From NCBI GenBank assembly GCA_047600765.1, contig JASGKF010000001.1, forward strand, positions 1,550,001 to 1,614,000: 64,000 nt of DNA, given 5' to 3'. Below, piece by piece: positions 46,265 to 55,871 of the stretch; positions within the stretch are counted from its first letter, which is position 1; the number at the start of each line of letters is the position of its first letter. A program made the position numbers and the translations under genes. The notes under the pieces are model-generated. The model was not told the origin of the DNA and did no database searches. It was given only the letters and a program-made list of their open reading frames with translations. The DNA is from Viridibacterium sp047600765. GTDB lineage: Bacteria > Pseudomonadota > Gammaproteobacteria > Burkholderiales > Rhodocyclaceae.

Positions 46265-47848
46265 CTACTGGCTGCTGTGGCCGTCGCCAGCGCGCATGAC
46301 CTGATTGCGCCCACCGCGCTTGGCGGCGTACAGCGCCTCGTCGGCAGCCGCCATGAGTTCAGCCATGCTGGGGTAACCGGGATAGCCTGCGACGCCCGCA
46401 CTGAAGGTCACGCTGAAGTGCCCATCGTCGAACGCGTGCTGGATGGTCGAGAAAGCCACGCGCATCTCATCAAGCTTGGCCCAGGCCGCCTCCATCTGCG
46501 TGTCGAGGAAGATCACGACAAACTCTTCGCCACCGTAACGTCCCACGATGTCTGCACGACGCACGTGCTGCTTGAGAAAGTGTGCGATCGCACGGATCAC
46601 CTGATCACCCACCATGTGGCCATAGGTGTCGTTCACCGTCTTGAAGTGATCGATGTCGAGAATGGCGTAGCTCAGCGCACTCTGCTGGCGCTCGGCCATC
46701 AGCATGGCCTGCTGCAGCAAGGCCTTGGTGCGCACGTGGTTGTAGAGGCCGGTGAGGCTGTCCTCCACCATCAGGCGACGCAGGCCGCGATAACGCTCGG
46801 CCTTGGCGATCACCACATTCGCGAGGTGCGTCTGGCTGATCGGCTTGGTCAGGTAATCGTCACCGCCGTTGCGCATGGCTTCCAGCTGCACGTCCTCACT
46901 GGTCTCGGCGGTCAGGTAGACGATGGGAATGGACTCCCAGACGCGGTTCTGGCGGATGATCTTGGCCACTTCCAGCCCGTTGCAGCCTTCCATGTGGAAG
47001 TCGAGCAAGAGCACGTCGGGCGAGAACTCTTCCATTGCGTCGAGCACACGCGGCGCATGGCGCAGGGTCTCGACATGGATGTTGGAGAACGGTATCAGCG
47101 CTTTGCGGATCGACGCCAGCACCGTGGCTGAGTCGTCGAGCACCAGTACGCGATAGGGCTCTTCCTTGACACGGAAGCTCAGCGGATCGAGCGCATCAGC
47201 AACCGCCGCGGGCTGTAGTGGTGCGACGAAGAAGCCCTGCGAGCCGTGTCGCACCGCTTCGAGGCGCAGCTCGAAGCTCGCCTCGCGTGCCACGGCGAAC
47301 CACTTGGGGCCGTAACGGTTGAGTTCGCTGATCAGCGACAGTGTGCTGCTGTCCTCTTCACTGCCCAGCTCGATGAGCACAGCCGTGGCGCGGCGCGTGA
47401 TCGCGGACTGCATGCCGCGGCGGTAGTTGGCGTACACCTGCACGCGATAACCGAAGGCCGTCATCTGTGTCGCGAAATCCCGCCACTCGGCTTCGTTCTG
47501 CACCAGCAGCATCACGATGGGCAGGCCGGCATCAGGCTGGCTGCCTTCCTTCTTCTGCCAGCGATCACTGCACGCCTCACGCACCGCAGCAAAGACGCCC
47601 GGCAACAGGCGATCAACCGCGGCCTTTTCCTCCTCGCCCAGGCCTTTGACTGCCGGCAGCAGGTCGCACAACGGCATGAGCTCCTGCTCGATGCGCGTCA
47701 GCCCCTGCTGGCGTGCGAGCACCAGCAGCTTGTCACACTGCGTCGCAAAGCCTGACCAGGACTGGCCCGCGTCGTGTGTCTGCCAGATTTGCTGCCAGGC
47801 CTGGACGAGCGCAGTCCAGATAGCGTGAATTTCGATCCGGTTAACCAT
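46265..47848 (-). CDS. PleD-like response regulator with GGDEF domain
   Basis: Protein of 527 aa. An N-terminal helical region (1-105), a receiver-like domain lacking the phospho-aspartate (about 110-225, reads VLIELGSEED), a full receiver (about 230-350: VLVLDDSATV, LLLDFHMEGCNG, YLTAETSED, YLTKPI) and a diguanylate cyclase domain with GGEEF and the RRAD feedback site five residues ahead. It would make c-di-GMP when phosphorylated, like PleD. No partner kinase adjoins. The start has no clear RBS. Confidence 0.93.
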   Translation of the reverse strand: MVNRIEIHAIWTALVQAWQQIWQTHDAGQSWSGFATQCDKLLVLARQQGLTRIEQELMPLCDLLPAVKGLGEEEKAAVDRLLPGVFAAVREACSDRWQKKEGSQPDAGLPIVMLLVQNEAEWRDFATQMTAFGYRVQVYANYRRGMQSAITRRATAVLIELGSEEDSSTLSLISELNRYGPKWFAVAREASFELRLEAVRHGSQGFFVAPLQPAAVADALDPLSFRVKEEPYRVLVLDDSATVLASIRKALIPFSNIHVETLRHAPRVLDAMEEFSPDVLLLDFHMEGCNGLEVAKIIRQNRVWESIPIVYLTAETSEDVQLEAMRNGGDDYLTKPISQTHLANVVIAKAERYRGLRRLMVEDSLTGLYNHVRTKALLQQAMLMAERQQSALSYAILDIDHFKTVNDTYGHMVGDQVIRAIAHFLKQHVRRADIVGRYGGEEFVVIFLDTQMEAAWAKLDEMRVAFSTIQHAFDDGHFSVTFSAGVAGYPGYPSMAELMAAADEALYAAKRGGRNQVMRAGDGHSSQ

Positions 47849-47982
47849 GTCGTCGCGTCAATTGCGCGAAGTAGCAAAAATCGGGGATGTGCCTAAGCCT
47901 TATCGGCCGCAGCACAGCAACACTGAGGGTTACCACTGACCCGGCATCGGCAATCGCGATCAGCCGACCTGCCGGGATGTCC

Positions 47983-48025
47983 TATACGATGCCCAAGTTA
48001 CTGAAATGTCTGCGCATTTCGTAAC
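47983..48025 (+). promoter_or_regulatory. Promoter and operator-like repeat before arabinanase
   Basis: A -10-like TACGAT (47985-47990) is followed by GTTAC-T-GAAATG (47997-48008), six bases, and CATTTC-GTAAC (48015-48025). The arms match apart from one bulged T. It would cover the transcription start, as for a repressor. Confidence 0.45.
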
Positions 48026-48077
48026 CAATCCAAACCAATGTGCGACACAGATCGCGCAAGATATCAGGAGACGAACG

Positions 48078-49019
48078 ATGCAAAAAGCATTCCGCAACAC
48101 GGCGGCTGCGCTGGCCCTGGCCGCCTGCAGCCTTGGCAGCCAGGCCGCCCACTGGGCACTCAGTGGCGACCTCGGCGTACACGACCCCGCCATCACCAAG
48201 GAAGGCAGCACCTGGTGGACCTTCTCCACCGGCGCCGGCATCCAGGTTCTGTACTCCGGCAACGGCACGGCCTGGAGCCGTGGCGTGCAGATCTTCAGCA
48301 AGCGCCCCAGCTGGTGGAGCACCTACGTGCCCGGCCATAGCGGCCTCGACGTCTGGGCGCCGGACGTACAGACCTACAACGGTCGCGTGTGGCTGTACTA
48401 CTCCATCTCGACTTTCGGCTCCAACACCTCGGCCATCGGTCTCGTCTCGGCCAGCTCCATTGCCAAGGGTGACTGGCGCGACGACGGCAAGGTCATCAGC
48501 ACCAAGTCGGGCAGCAACGACTACAACGCCATCGACCCCAACCTCACCTTCGACGCCAGCGGCAATCCCTACCTCGTGTTCGGCTCCTGGTTCTCGGGCA
48601 TCAAGATCACCAAGCTCGACAAGAGCACGATGAAGCCCACCGGCTCGCTGACCACCCTGGCCAAGCGCAGCAACGGCATCGAAGCGCCGGTGATCGTCTA
48701 CCGCGACGGCTACTACTACCTCTTCGTGTCGATCGACAAGTGCTGCGCCGGCACCAGCAGCACCTACAAGATCGCCTACGGCCGCAGCACCAGCATCACC
48801 GGCCCCTACCTCGACAAGAACGGCAAGAAGATGACTGACGGCTACTCCACCGTGATGGACTCCGGCAACAGCCGCTGGGTCGGCCCGGGCGGCCAGGACA
48901 TCCTCCGCGACAGCAGCAACAGCGTCATCGCCCGTCACGCCTACGATGCCAGCAACGGCGGCGCGCCGACGCTGATGATCAGCGACCTCAAGTTCTCGAG
49001 CGGCTGGCCGACGTACTGA
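48078..49019 (+). CDS. Secreted GH43 endo-alpha-1,5-L-arabinanase
   Basis: Exported protein of 313 aa. Signal peptide ends SQA-AHW. The five-blade propeller catalytic residues are visible: base Asp in GVHDPAI, IDPNLTF for the pKa-tuning Asp, and acid Glu in GIEAPVIVY, with LDVWAPDVQTYNGRVWLYYS between. It matches GH43 arabinanases (pectin side-chain arabinan). AGGAGA precedes the start. It shares theme but no operon with the glycosidase at 44.7 kb. Confidence 0.93.
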   Translation: MQKAFRNTAAALALAACSLGSQAAHWALSGDLGVHDPAITKEGSTWWTFSTGAGIQVLYSGNGTAWSRGVQIFSKRPSWWSTYVPGHSGLDVWAPDVQTYNGRVWLYYSISTFGSNTSAIGLVSASSIAKGDWRDDGKVISTKSGSNDYNAIDPNLTFDASGNPYLVFGSWFSGIKITKLDKSTMKPTGSLTTLAKRSNGIEAPVIVYRDGYYYLFVSIDKCCAGTSSTYKIAYGRSTSITGPYLDKNGKKMTDGYSTVMDSGNSRWVGPGGQDILRDSSNSVIARHAYDASNGGAPTLMISDLKFSSGWPTY

Positions 49020-49038
49020 GAGCCCCAGCAGCCCGAGC

Positions 49039-49067
49039 AAAGCCGCGCACCGCAAGGGCGCGGCTTT
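49039..49067 (+). terminator. Rho-independent terminator after arabinanase
   Basis: AAAGCCGCGC (49039-49048) and GCGCGGCTTT (49058-49067), then more T. Confidence 0.9.
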
Positions 49068-49201
49068 TTTACATCTTGTGCTGGAACAATGTGCCAATCA
49101 GGGAACGCACCGCCTGTCCGCCACCTCTAATCCGCTGGTAAATTTGGCGTTATTGTTGATTAAGGCCCGCAGAAGCCCCGCTCATTCCGAGGAGATCTTC
49201 C

Positions 49202-50926
49202 GTGTTTCGTCCGCTGCAATCTTTGGCGCTGGCAGTCGCCCTGCCAGTCCTGCTGTCTTCCTGCGCCAGCCACATGAGCTGGCCCAGCGAGCCCAAGGCT
49301 CTGCCCCGCCCGGCGCGGGTCGCGGACACCGGGCCTTCCCCCAAGGCGGCCGAGGCCTCACGCTTCCTGCAGCAGGCGACCTTCGGCCCGACCATGAGCG
49401 AGATCGAAGCGCTGACGAAGAGCAGTTTCAGCGGCTGGATCGACCAGCAGATGGCGACGAAGCAGACGCTGACCGCGCCCTTGATCGAACCCTATTACAA
49501 GGTGCTGAAGAAGGGCGAGAACCTCAAGCAGGACCAGTATTTCTCGGCCTTCTGGAAGACCTCGACGACAGCGCCTGACCAGTTGCGCCAGCGTGTGGCC
49601 TTTGCACTGTCCGAGATCTTCGTGATCTCCATGGACGGCATGCTCGACGTGAAGATGCGTGCCATCGCGAACTACCACGACATGCTGGCGCGCAATGCTT
49701 TCGGCGACTTCCGCACGCTGATCGAAGAAGTGTCGCGTCACCCGGCGATGGGCGTGTATCTCTCGCACATCAAGAACATGAAGGAAGACCCATCCAAGGG
49801 TCGCGTGCCGGACGAAAACTATGCGCGCGAAGTCATGCAGTTGTTCACCATCGGCCTGCAGGAGCTGAACCCCGACGGCACACTGAAGCTGCGCAACGGC
49901 GAGCCGATCGAGACCTACACAAACGATGACATCACGGGCCTCGCCAAGGTGTTCACGGGCTTCTCCTACGGCAGCTTCGAGCGTACGGATCAGGACTTCC
50001 ACAATGCAGGCCGCAGCCCGGACTGGGAAGTGCGTCCCATGGTCGGCTACAACCAGTTCCACTCGGGTAGCGAGAAGCGCTTCCTTGGCGTGCGCATTGC
50101 GCCGGAGCAATTCCCGAGTGCCGACGACGACCTCAAAATCGCCATGGATCGTCTGTTCAACCACCCCAACGTCGGCCCCTTCTTCGGCCGCCAGTTGATC
50201 CAGCGCCTCGTCACCAGCAACCCCAGCCCGGCCTATGTGCGTCGCGTGACCGAAGCCTTCAACAACAATGGCGCCGGTGTGCGTGGCGACATGCAGGCCG
50301 TGGTACGCGCTGTACTGCTGGACCCGGAGGCACGCTCGGCTGCGACGCTCAAGGATGCCGGCTTCGGCAAGGTGCGTGAACCCATCCTGCGTCTGTCGCA
50401 ATGGATGCGCGCCTTCAACGCCACCTCGGTGGCGGGCAACTTCGACATGTTCAACACCGACAATCCCGGCAACTCGCTGGGCCAGAGCCCGATGCGCTCG
50501 CCGACGGTGTTCAACTTCTACCGCCCCGGCTATGTGCCGCCGGGCAGCATGGTCGCCAAGCGCGGCATGGTCGCGCCAGAGATGCAGATCGTCAGCGAGA
50601 GTTCGGTGGCGGGTTATGCGAATTTCATCCAGACCACCATCGATGGCGGCGCTGGCCGCACGACCAACAACAAGCGCGACATCCAGCCCGATTACAGCGC
50701 GCAGATGGCGCTGGCCGATTCCACCGACAAGCTCGTTGCCCACATCGACCTGCTGCTGACCGCCAACCAGCTGTCAGCCGACTCGCGCCGCCGCATCAGC
50801 GAAGCCGTGAATGAAATCCGCATCCCCACGAACAACCCGGCGCAGGCCGAGAACGCGCGCCGCAACCGCGTGAAGCTCGCCACCCTGCTGACCATGGTGT
50901 CGCCCGAATATCTGGTGCAGAAGTAA
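49202..50926 (+). CDS. DUF1800 lipoprotein
   Basis: Predicted lipoprotein of 574 aa with a GTG start (GAGGAG upstream) and lipobox LSSC. The body is a DUF1800 domain: AEASRFLQQATFGPTMSEIE at the start, then REVMQLFTIGLQELNPDG, FFGRQLIQRLVTSNPSPAYV and RSPTVFNFYRPGYVPPG. Function not established; DUF1800 genes nearly always sit by a DUF1501 gene, as here with a 9-base gap. The pair is probably co-exported. Confidence 0.92.
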   Translation: MFRPLQSLALAVALPVLLSSCASHMSWPSEPKALPRPARVADTGPSPKAAEASRFLQQATFGPTMSEIEALTKSSFSGWIDQQMATKQTLTAPLIEPYYKVLKKGENLKQDQYFSAFWKTSTTAPDQLRQRVAFALSEIFVISMDGMLDVKMRAIANYHDMLARNAFGDFRTLIEEVSRHPAMGVYLSHIKNMKEDPSKGRVPDENYAREVMQLFTIGLQELNPDGTLKLRNGEPIETYTNDDITGLAKVFTGFSYGSFERTDQDFHNAGRSPDWEVRPMVGYNQFHSGSEKRFLGVRIAPEQFPSADDDLKIAMDRLFNHPNVGPFFGRQLIQRLVTSNPSPAYVRRVTEAFNNNGAGVRGDMQAVVRAVLLDPEARSAATLKDAGFGKVREPILRLSQWMRAFNATSVAGNFDMFNTDNPGNSLGQSPMRSPTVFNFYRPGYVPPGSMVAKRGMVAPEMQIVSESSVAGYANFIQTTIDGGAGRTTNNKRDIQPDYSAQMALADSTDKLVAHIDLLLTANQLSADSRRRISEAVNEIRIPTNNPAQAENARRNRVKLATLLTMVSPEYLVQK

Positions 50927-50935
50927 GGAAACAAC

Positions 50936-52351
50936 ATGAGCGATCACAACACCCGCCGTAACTTCCTGCGCCAGAGCGCCGCCCTCGCCACCCTGCGCGC
51001 CGCCTCGCCCTGGGCCCTGCAACTGGCGGGCATCGGTGCCGCCGCTGCGGCCAGCGATCCCAAGGATTACCGCGCCATCGTCTGCCTCTTCATGCGCGGC
51101 GCCAACGACTGCCACAACACAGTCGTGCCACTCGACACAGCCGGCTACAACGGCTACGCCGCTGCGCGGCAGGACATCGCGATTGCGCGCAACGAGCTGC
51201 TGGGCATAAAGCCGCGCAACGCGCAGGGCCGCGAGTTCGGTCTGCACCCGGCGCTGGCACCCATGCAGGCGCTGTTCAACAAGGGCAATGCTGCCATCCT
51301 TGCCAACGTTGGCCCGCTAATCGTGCCGATCAAGGACGCCAACACTTTCCGCGGCACCAACATCGCACGCCCGCCCAAGCTGTTCTCGCACAATGATCAG
51401 GAGGCGATCTGGCAGGCCTTCTCGCCCGAAGGCGCCAAGATGGGCTGGGGCGGCAAGATGTGCGACCTGCTCTCGGCCATGAACGGCAAGCACACCTTCA
51501 CGGCCATCTCCACCGCCGGCAACGCCGTCTTCCTCGCCAGCGAGAAGACCGTGCAGTACCAGATCACCAACAGCGGCGCCGTCGCCTTCAACCGCCTGAC
51601 GGCGAAGGACATCTACGGCTCCACAAAGGCCGCCGATGCGTTGCGCGCGCAGATCATGGCCAATTCTTCGACCATGGGTAGCGACACCGGTGGTGAAGTA
51701 CTCGCGCAGGAATACGGCAACGTCGTCGGCCGCTCCATCGAAGCGCAAGGCCTCGTCTCCGCCGCGCTCGCCAAGCTGCCCGAGAACGACGCACGCGTCG
51801 CCCTGCCCGCCGATCTCGACAAGGACCGCCTCGCCCAGCAGCTGCGCATCGTCGCGCGCATGATCGGCGTGCGTGAAGACGAGAACATGCAGCAACGCCG
51901 CCAGGTCTTCTTCGTCTCGCTGGGCGGCTTCGACACACACGACAACCAGATTGCCAAGCAGGCCGAGCTGCTGACCTCGGTCGGCAAGTCTGTCGCGTAT
52001 TTCCAGCAAGCCATGGAAGCGCTGGGCGTCGCCGACAAGGTGACCCTGTTCACCGCTTCGGACTTCGGCCGCGCCCTGCTCAACAACGGTGACGGCACCG
52101 ACCACGGCTGGGGCGGCCACCACTTCATCGTCGGCGGCGCGGTCAAGGGCGGACAGGTCTACGGCCAGTTCCCCGAGGTCGCGCTACGCACCAGCACCGA
52201 CGTCGGCAACGGCCGCCTGCTGCCCACCACCTCGGTCGACCAATATGCCGCCACGCTGGCGAAGTGGATGGGCGTGGCGCGCAACGATCTGCCTGTCGTA
52301 CTGCCCAACCTGGGCAATTTTGCGGCGGCCGACCTGGGCTTCCTGGGCTGA
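50936..52351 (+). CDS. DUF1501 protein with Tat signal
   Basis: Protein of 471 aa. A twin-arginine signal (RRNFLRQSAA) with a hydrophobic stretch to about residue 38, so it is exported folded. The DUF1501 domain belongs to the alkaline-phosphatase-like superfamily: IVCLFMRGANDCHNTVVPLD at the first metal site, VSLGGFDTHDNQ, and FTASDFGRALLNNGDGTDHG with the later metal-binding residues. Activity unknown. AAGGAAAC precedes the start. Partner of the DUF1800 gene. Confidence 0.93.
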   Translation: MSDHNTRRNFLRQSAALATLRAASPWALQLAGIGAAAAASDPKDYRAIVCLFMRGANDCHNTVVPLDTAGYNGYAAARQDIAIARNELLGIKPRNAQGREFGLHPALAPMQALFNKGNAAILANVGPLIVPIKDANTFRGTNIARPPKLFSHNDQEAIWQAFSPEGAKMGWGGKMCDLLSAMNGKHTFTAISTAGNAVFLASEKTVQYQITNSGAVAFNRLTAKDIYGSTKAADALRAQIMANSSTMGSDTGGEVLAQEYGNVVGRSIEAQGLVSAALAKLPENDARVALPADLDKDRLAQQLRIVARMIGVREDENMQQRRQVFFVSLGGFDTHDNQIAKQAELLTSVGKSVAYFQQAMEALGVADKVTLFTASDFGRALLNNGDGTDHGWGGHHFIVGGAVKGGQVYGQFPEVALRTSTDVGNGRLLPTTSVDQYAATLAKWMGVARNDLPVVLPNLGNFAAADLGFLG

Positions 52352-52383
52352 GGCCCGCGCCAGATCGCCCCAGAGGGGGCGGG

Positions 52384-52389
52384 TATAAT
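52384..52389 (+). promoter_or_regulatory. -10 box for the lipopolysaccharide gene run
   Basis: Exact TATAAT, 29 bases before the first glycosyltransferase start and 32 after the DUF1501 stop. A matching -35 is not clear. Confidence 0.5.
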
Positions 52390-52418
52390 CCGGGCCGAAC
52401 CACGCCACTGGCCCACAG

Positions 52419-53534
52419 ATGACCCCTGCCTTCCGCTCCCTGCACATCGTCCACACCGAATCATCCTGCGGTTGGGGCGGGCAGGAAATCCGCATCCTCG
52501 AAGAATCGCGCGGCCTCATCGCACGCGGCCACCGCGTCACCATCGTCGCACCCGACAGTTCCAACATCTTCAAACGCGCCGGTGAATGGGGCGTACCCGC
52601 TGTGGCCCTGCCGCTCACCAAGAAGCGCCTCGGCCCACTGCTGGCCCTGCGTCGCTGGCTGCGCGCCAACGCGGCCGATATCGACGTACTCAACACGCAC
52701 AGCTCCACCGACAGCTGGCTCGCCGCCGTCGCCCGCGTCGGCGGCCCACAGCTGCCCATCGTGCGCACGCGCCACATCTCGGCACCCGTCACACCCAGCA
52801 CAGCCAACCGCTGGCTCTACGCCAAGGTCGCTGCGCACGTCGTCACCACCGGCGAGCAACTGCGCCGCGAGCTCATCGACAACCTGGGCGTTGCTGAAGC
52901 ACGCTCGACCTCCATCCCCACCGGCATCGACACCACACGCTTCGTGCCCGGGGACAAGGCCGCCGCGCGCGCTGCGCTGGGGCTGGATGCCGATGCCTTC
53001 TGGCTGGGTATCGTCGCCACGCTGCGCAGCTGGAAAGGCCACGCCTTCCTGCTCGAAGCGCTGGCCAGCATCGACGACCCGCAACTCAAGCTCGCCATCG
53101 TCGGCGACGGCCCGCAGCGCGACAACCTGCGCGCCAAGGTGGCGGAGCTGGGGCTCGAAGCACGCGTGCACTTCGCCGGCGAACAGAAGAACGTGCCGAC
53201 CTGGCTGCAGGCTTTCGACGCCTTCGCCCTGCCGTCCTACGCCAACGAAGGCGTCTCGCAAGCCGTCATGCAAGCCATGAGCGCCGGCCTGCCCATCATC
53301 ACGACAGCCGTCGGCAGCATGCGCGACATCATCATCGAAGGGCAGACGGGTCTGCTGGTGACGCCCAAGGACAGTGCCGCGCTCGCGCAAGCCATCCGCC
53401 AGCTGCGTGAGCAGCCAAGCCTTGCTGAGAAGCTCGGCGCTGGTGCACATGCATTTGCCATTGAAAATTGCGGCTTGGCGCGTATGCTGGATCGCATGGA
53501 AGCAATTTTTGTCGCAGCTGCACGTTTGCAATGA
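52419..53534 (+). CDS. Glycosyltransferase family 4
   Basis: GT-B fold transferase of 371 aa. N-terminal half opens FRSLHIVHTESSCGWGGQEI; the C-terminal donor-binding half has VATLRSWKGHAFLLEAL, LAIVGDGPQRDNL, VHFAGEQKNVPTWLQAFDAF and LPSYANEGVSQAVMQAMSAG with the Glu-x7-Glu-like motif. Probably adds a sugar to lipopolysaccharide core or O-chain. Its stop overlaps the next gene start by ATGA. Confidence 0.9.
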   Translation: MTPAFRSLHIVHTESSCGWGGQEIRILEESRGLIARGHRVTIVAPDSSNIFKRAGEWGVPAVALPLTKKRLGPLLALRRWLRANAADIDVLNTHSSTDSWLAAVARVGGPQLPIVRTRHISAPVTPSTANRWLYAKVAAHVVTTGEQLRRELIDNLGVAEARSTSIPTGIDTTRFVPGDKAAARAALGLDADAFWLGIVATLRSWKGHAFLLEALASIDDPQLKLAIVGDGPQRDNLRAKVAELGLEARVHFAGEQKNVPTWLQAFDAFALPSYANEGVSQAVMQAMSAGLPIITTAVGSMRDIIIEGQTGLLVTPKDSAALAQAIRQLREQPSLAEKLGAGAHAFAIENCGLARMLDRMEAIFVAAARLQ

Positions 53535-54097
53535 GCACGTCTGAGTCTCAGGACGTCAGCTCAACCCCTGTCCGACTCGAAAAGCAGAACACTTATGTGT
53601 TCACTATCAGCTTTTGCATCATCTTCCTGCCGTTTGCAATGTCTTTCGGGCTCTCCTTCCTGTTCAACGACGTCACGATGTTTGGCTGCATCATCTGGCT
53701 AATGTTTTTTGCCTCGGCAATCGAGCTGGCACGGAATACTGCTCACACGGATATTTCGGTCGTCAACGGCACACTGATTGTTGACTCCACTCTGCTCGGC
53801 ATCAGGGATGTCGTCAGGTACCCGCCAGGGTCAATTTCACGCGTGGTCTCTTATGCCGCTCTAGGCCCTCGCGGCAGTGGAGGCAACTACTTCGCCCTTT
53901 TCAGAGCCAACTTCCCTAACAAGCTGATTCTTGCGTCCTACCCACTGCATTACGAATCCAAAGGAATGCTTCAGATGGGCTCATTCACCGAGCCTGCTCA
54001 AGCGAAACTTCTCAGAGAGCGGTTGTGTGCTGGCCTGAAAATTCCGGATGAAGGCTTTCTGGGCAATGTCGGGCACAGTCTGGATGGCACAGCATGA
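53531..54097 (+). CDS. Small membrane protein of unknown function, AT-richer
   Basis: Protein of 188 aa I do not recognise. Two membrane helices (about 20-45 and 48-65: FTISFCIIFLPFAMSFGLSF, MFGCIIWLMFFASAIEL), then a soluble domain (70-188) with beta-rich sequence such as ISVVNGTLIVDSTLLGIRDV, possibly a PH-like fold. Its DNA is clearly AT-richer than the genes on both sides and its codons less GC-biased. ATGA overlaps at both ends tie it to both glycosyltransferase genes, so it belongs to the operon despite the odd composition. Confidence 0.7.
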   Translation: MSTSESQDVSSTPVRLEKQNTYVFTISFCIIFLPFAMSFGLSFLFNDVTMFGCIIWLMFFASAIELARNTAHTDISVVNGTLIVDSTLLGIRDVVRYPPGSISRVVSYAALGPRGSGGNYFALFRANFPNKLILASYPLHYESKGMLQMGSFTEPAQAKLLRERLCAGLKIPDEGFLGNVGHSLDGTA

Positions 54098-55260
54098 GCC
54101 GCCTCCCCTCCCGCCTCCTGCTGACCCCTCTCATAGCACTCGGCAGCCTGCGCCGCCTGTTCGGGAAGCGTGGCTACCCCGAAAACCCGAAACGCATCCT
54201 CGTCGCCCATCACCTGCTGCTCGGCGACACGCTGATGCTGGCGGCCTTGCTGGCCAAGCTGCGCCACAACCACCCGGATGCAGAGATCGTGATGAGCTGC
54301 CCGCGTGCCATAGCGCCGCTGTTTGCAGCCAACCCTTGGGGCGTGAAGGCGTTGCCCTACGATCCACGCAAGGCTGGCACGCTGCTGCGGCTGGCGCTGC
54401 GACGTGGCTTCCAGCTCGCGCTGGTGCCCGGCGACAGCCGTCACAGCTTGCTGGCGCGCGCGCTGGGCACGCGCCATGTTGTCGCGCAGGCTGGCGACAA
54501 GCCCAAGTACAAGAACTGGTTCGTCAACGAGCAGCGTGCCTGGCCCGAGACGGCAACTGCGCTGCCCGAGATCTTCTCGGCGCTGGCGCTGGGCAAGGAG
54601 CCGCCGCCCTACAGCCCCGAACAATGGCCTCTGGCACCCTGCCGCGACTTCGATCGCCCCGCTGGTCGCTACGCCGTGCTGCACCTTGGCGCTAGCAGCA
54701 AGCTCAAGCTGTGGCCTGCAGATCGCTGGCATGCGCTGGCCGAGATACTCAAGGCCGACGGCATCACCCCTGTGTGGAGTGGTGGCCACAATGAATCCGC
54801 GCTGGTCAAAGCTGCTGACCCCGAAGGCCGTCACCGTAGCTACGCCGGCCAGCTGGACCTGCTGCAACTCGCGCACCTGCTTGCCGGCGCCTGCCTGCTG
54901 GTGAGCCCCGACACGGGCGTTGCGCATCTGGGCCGCATCACCGGGACACCGACGCTGACGCTGTTCGGCCCGGGCTCGGATGTGCTGTGCGCGCAATCAA
55001 AGTTCTTTGCCAACATGCCAGCCAGCTCGTTGGCAACGCCCATCCCCTGCCGCAACCAGCGCATCCTGTTCCGCCGCACCCTCAAATGGGTGCGCCGCTG
55101 TGGCCGCGGCTTTGATGACAGCAAGCGCACACCCAACGACCCCTTGGCGCCAAAATGCGGCAACGCGCTGTGCATGGCCGCCATCAGCCTCGAATCCGTG
55201 CTGCTCGCCTGCGACCAGCTCCTGCAATCACCTGCTTCTTCCGGAACCCGAACCCCATGA
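54094..55260 (+). CDS. Glycosyltransferase family 9 (heptosyltransferase-like)
   Basis: ADP-heptose:LPS heptosyltransferase-like protein of 388 aa. RILVAHHLLLGDTLMLAALL at the N-terminus, YAVLHLGASSKLKLWPADRW and LLVSPDTGVAHLGRITGTPT carry the family marks. A short Arg-rich C-terminal part has RRCGRGFDD. Coupled by ATGA to the genes before and after. Confidence 0.88.
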   Translation: MSRLPSRLLLTPLIALGSLRRLFGKRGYPENPKRILVAHHLLLGDTLMLAALLAKLRHNHPDAEIVMSCPRAIAPLFAANPWGVKALPYDPRKAGTLLRLALRRGFQLALVPGDSRHSLLARALGTRHVVAQAGDKPKYKNWFVNEQRAWPETATALPEIFSALALGKEPPPYSPEQWPLAPCRDFDRPAGRYAVLHLGASSKLKLWPADRWHALAEILKADGITPVWSGGHNESALVKAADPEGRHRSYAGQLDLLQLAHLLAGACLLVSPDTGVAHLGRITGTPTLTLFGPGSDVLCAQSKFFANMPASSLATPIPCRNQRILFRRTLKWVRRCGRGFDDSKRTPNDPLAPKCGNALCMAAISLESVLLACDQLLQSPASSGTRTP

Positions 55261-55868
55261 GCACAACCGCCACCAGCCTGCGCGCTGCCGACATCCTCGC
55301 CTTCCACGACCAGTGCGTCGCCAACCGTACCTGGGCCAAGCAATCGCCCGCACAGTTCAGCGAAGGCCTGTGGCAATTCCTCGAACTCAACCACCGCTTC
55401 AACAACCTGCTGTGGGACGAGGAAGACCTCGCGCGTCGCAAGGACGTGGCCGACAGCGAGATCGCGGCCAACAAGCGCGCCATCGACGGCTACAACCAGA
55501 AGCGTAACGACGCCATCGAGCGCATGGACGAGGTGATCCTGTCGACACTGGCCAACGTCACGCCGGCCACCGGCGCACGCCTCAACAGCGAGACCGCCGG
55601 CAGCATGATCGACCGCATCTCGATCATGGCACTGAAGATTTTCCACATGGGTCTGCAGACGCAGCGCACCGATGCCAGCGCCGAGCACATCACGACCTGC
55701 CAGGCCAAGGTGGCACGTCTCACCGAGCAGCGCAACGACCTCGCGTCCTGCCTCGAAGCCCTCCTCGCCGAATGCGCAGCGGGCAAGGCGTATTACAAGG
55801 TCTACCGCCAGTTCAAGATGTACAACGACCCGACGCTGAACCCGTATCTCTACGGCGGGGCGAAGTAA
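55257..55868 (+). CDS. DUF4254 domain protein
   Basis: Cytoplasmic helical protein of 203 aa. NHRFNNLLWDEEDLARRKDV and NQKRNDAIERMDEVILSTL, then LKIFHMGLQTQR and YYKVYRQFKMYNDPTLNPYL, match DUF4254, whose function is unknown but which recurs in lipopolysaccharide loci. ATGA coupling to the GT9 gene supports a role in that pathway. Confidence 0.88.
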   Translation: MSTTATSLRAADILAFHDQCVANRTWAKQSPAQFSEGLWQFLELNHRFNNLLWDEEDLARRKDVADSEIAANKRAIDGYNQKRNDAIERMDEVILSTLANVTPATGARLNSETAGSMIDRISIMALKIFHMGLQTQRTDASAEHITTCQAKVARLTEQRNDLASCLEALLAECAAGKAYYKVYRQFKMYNDPTLNPYLYGGAK

Positions 55869-55871
55869 GCA

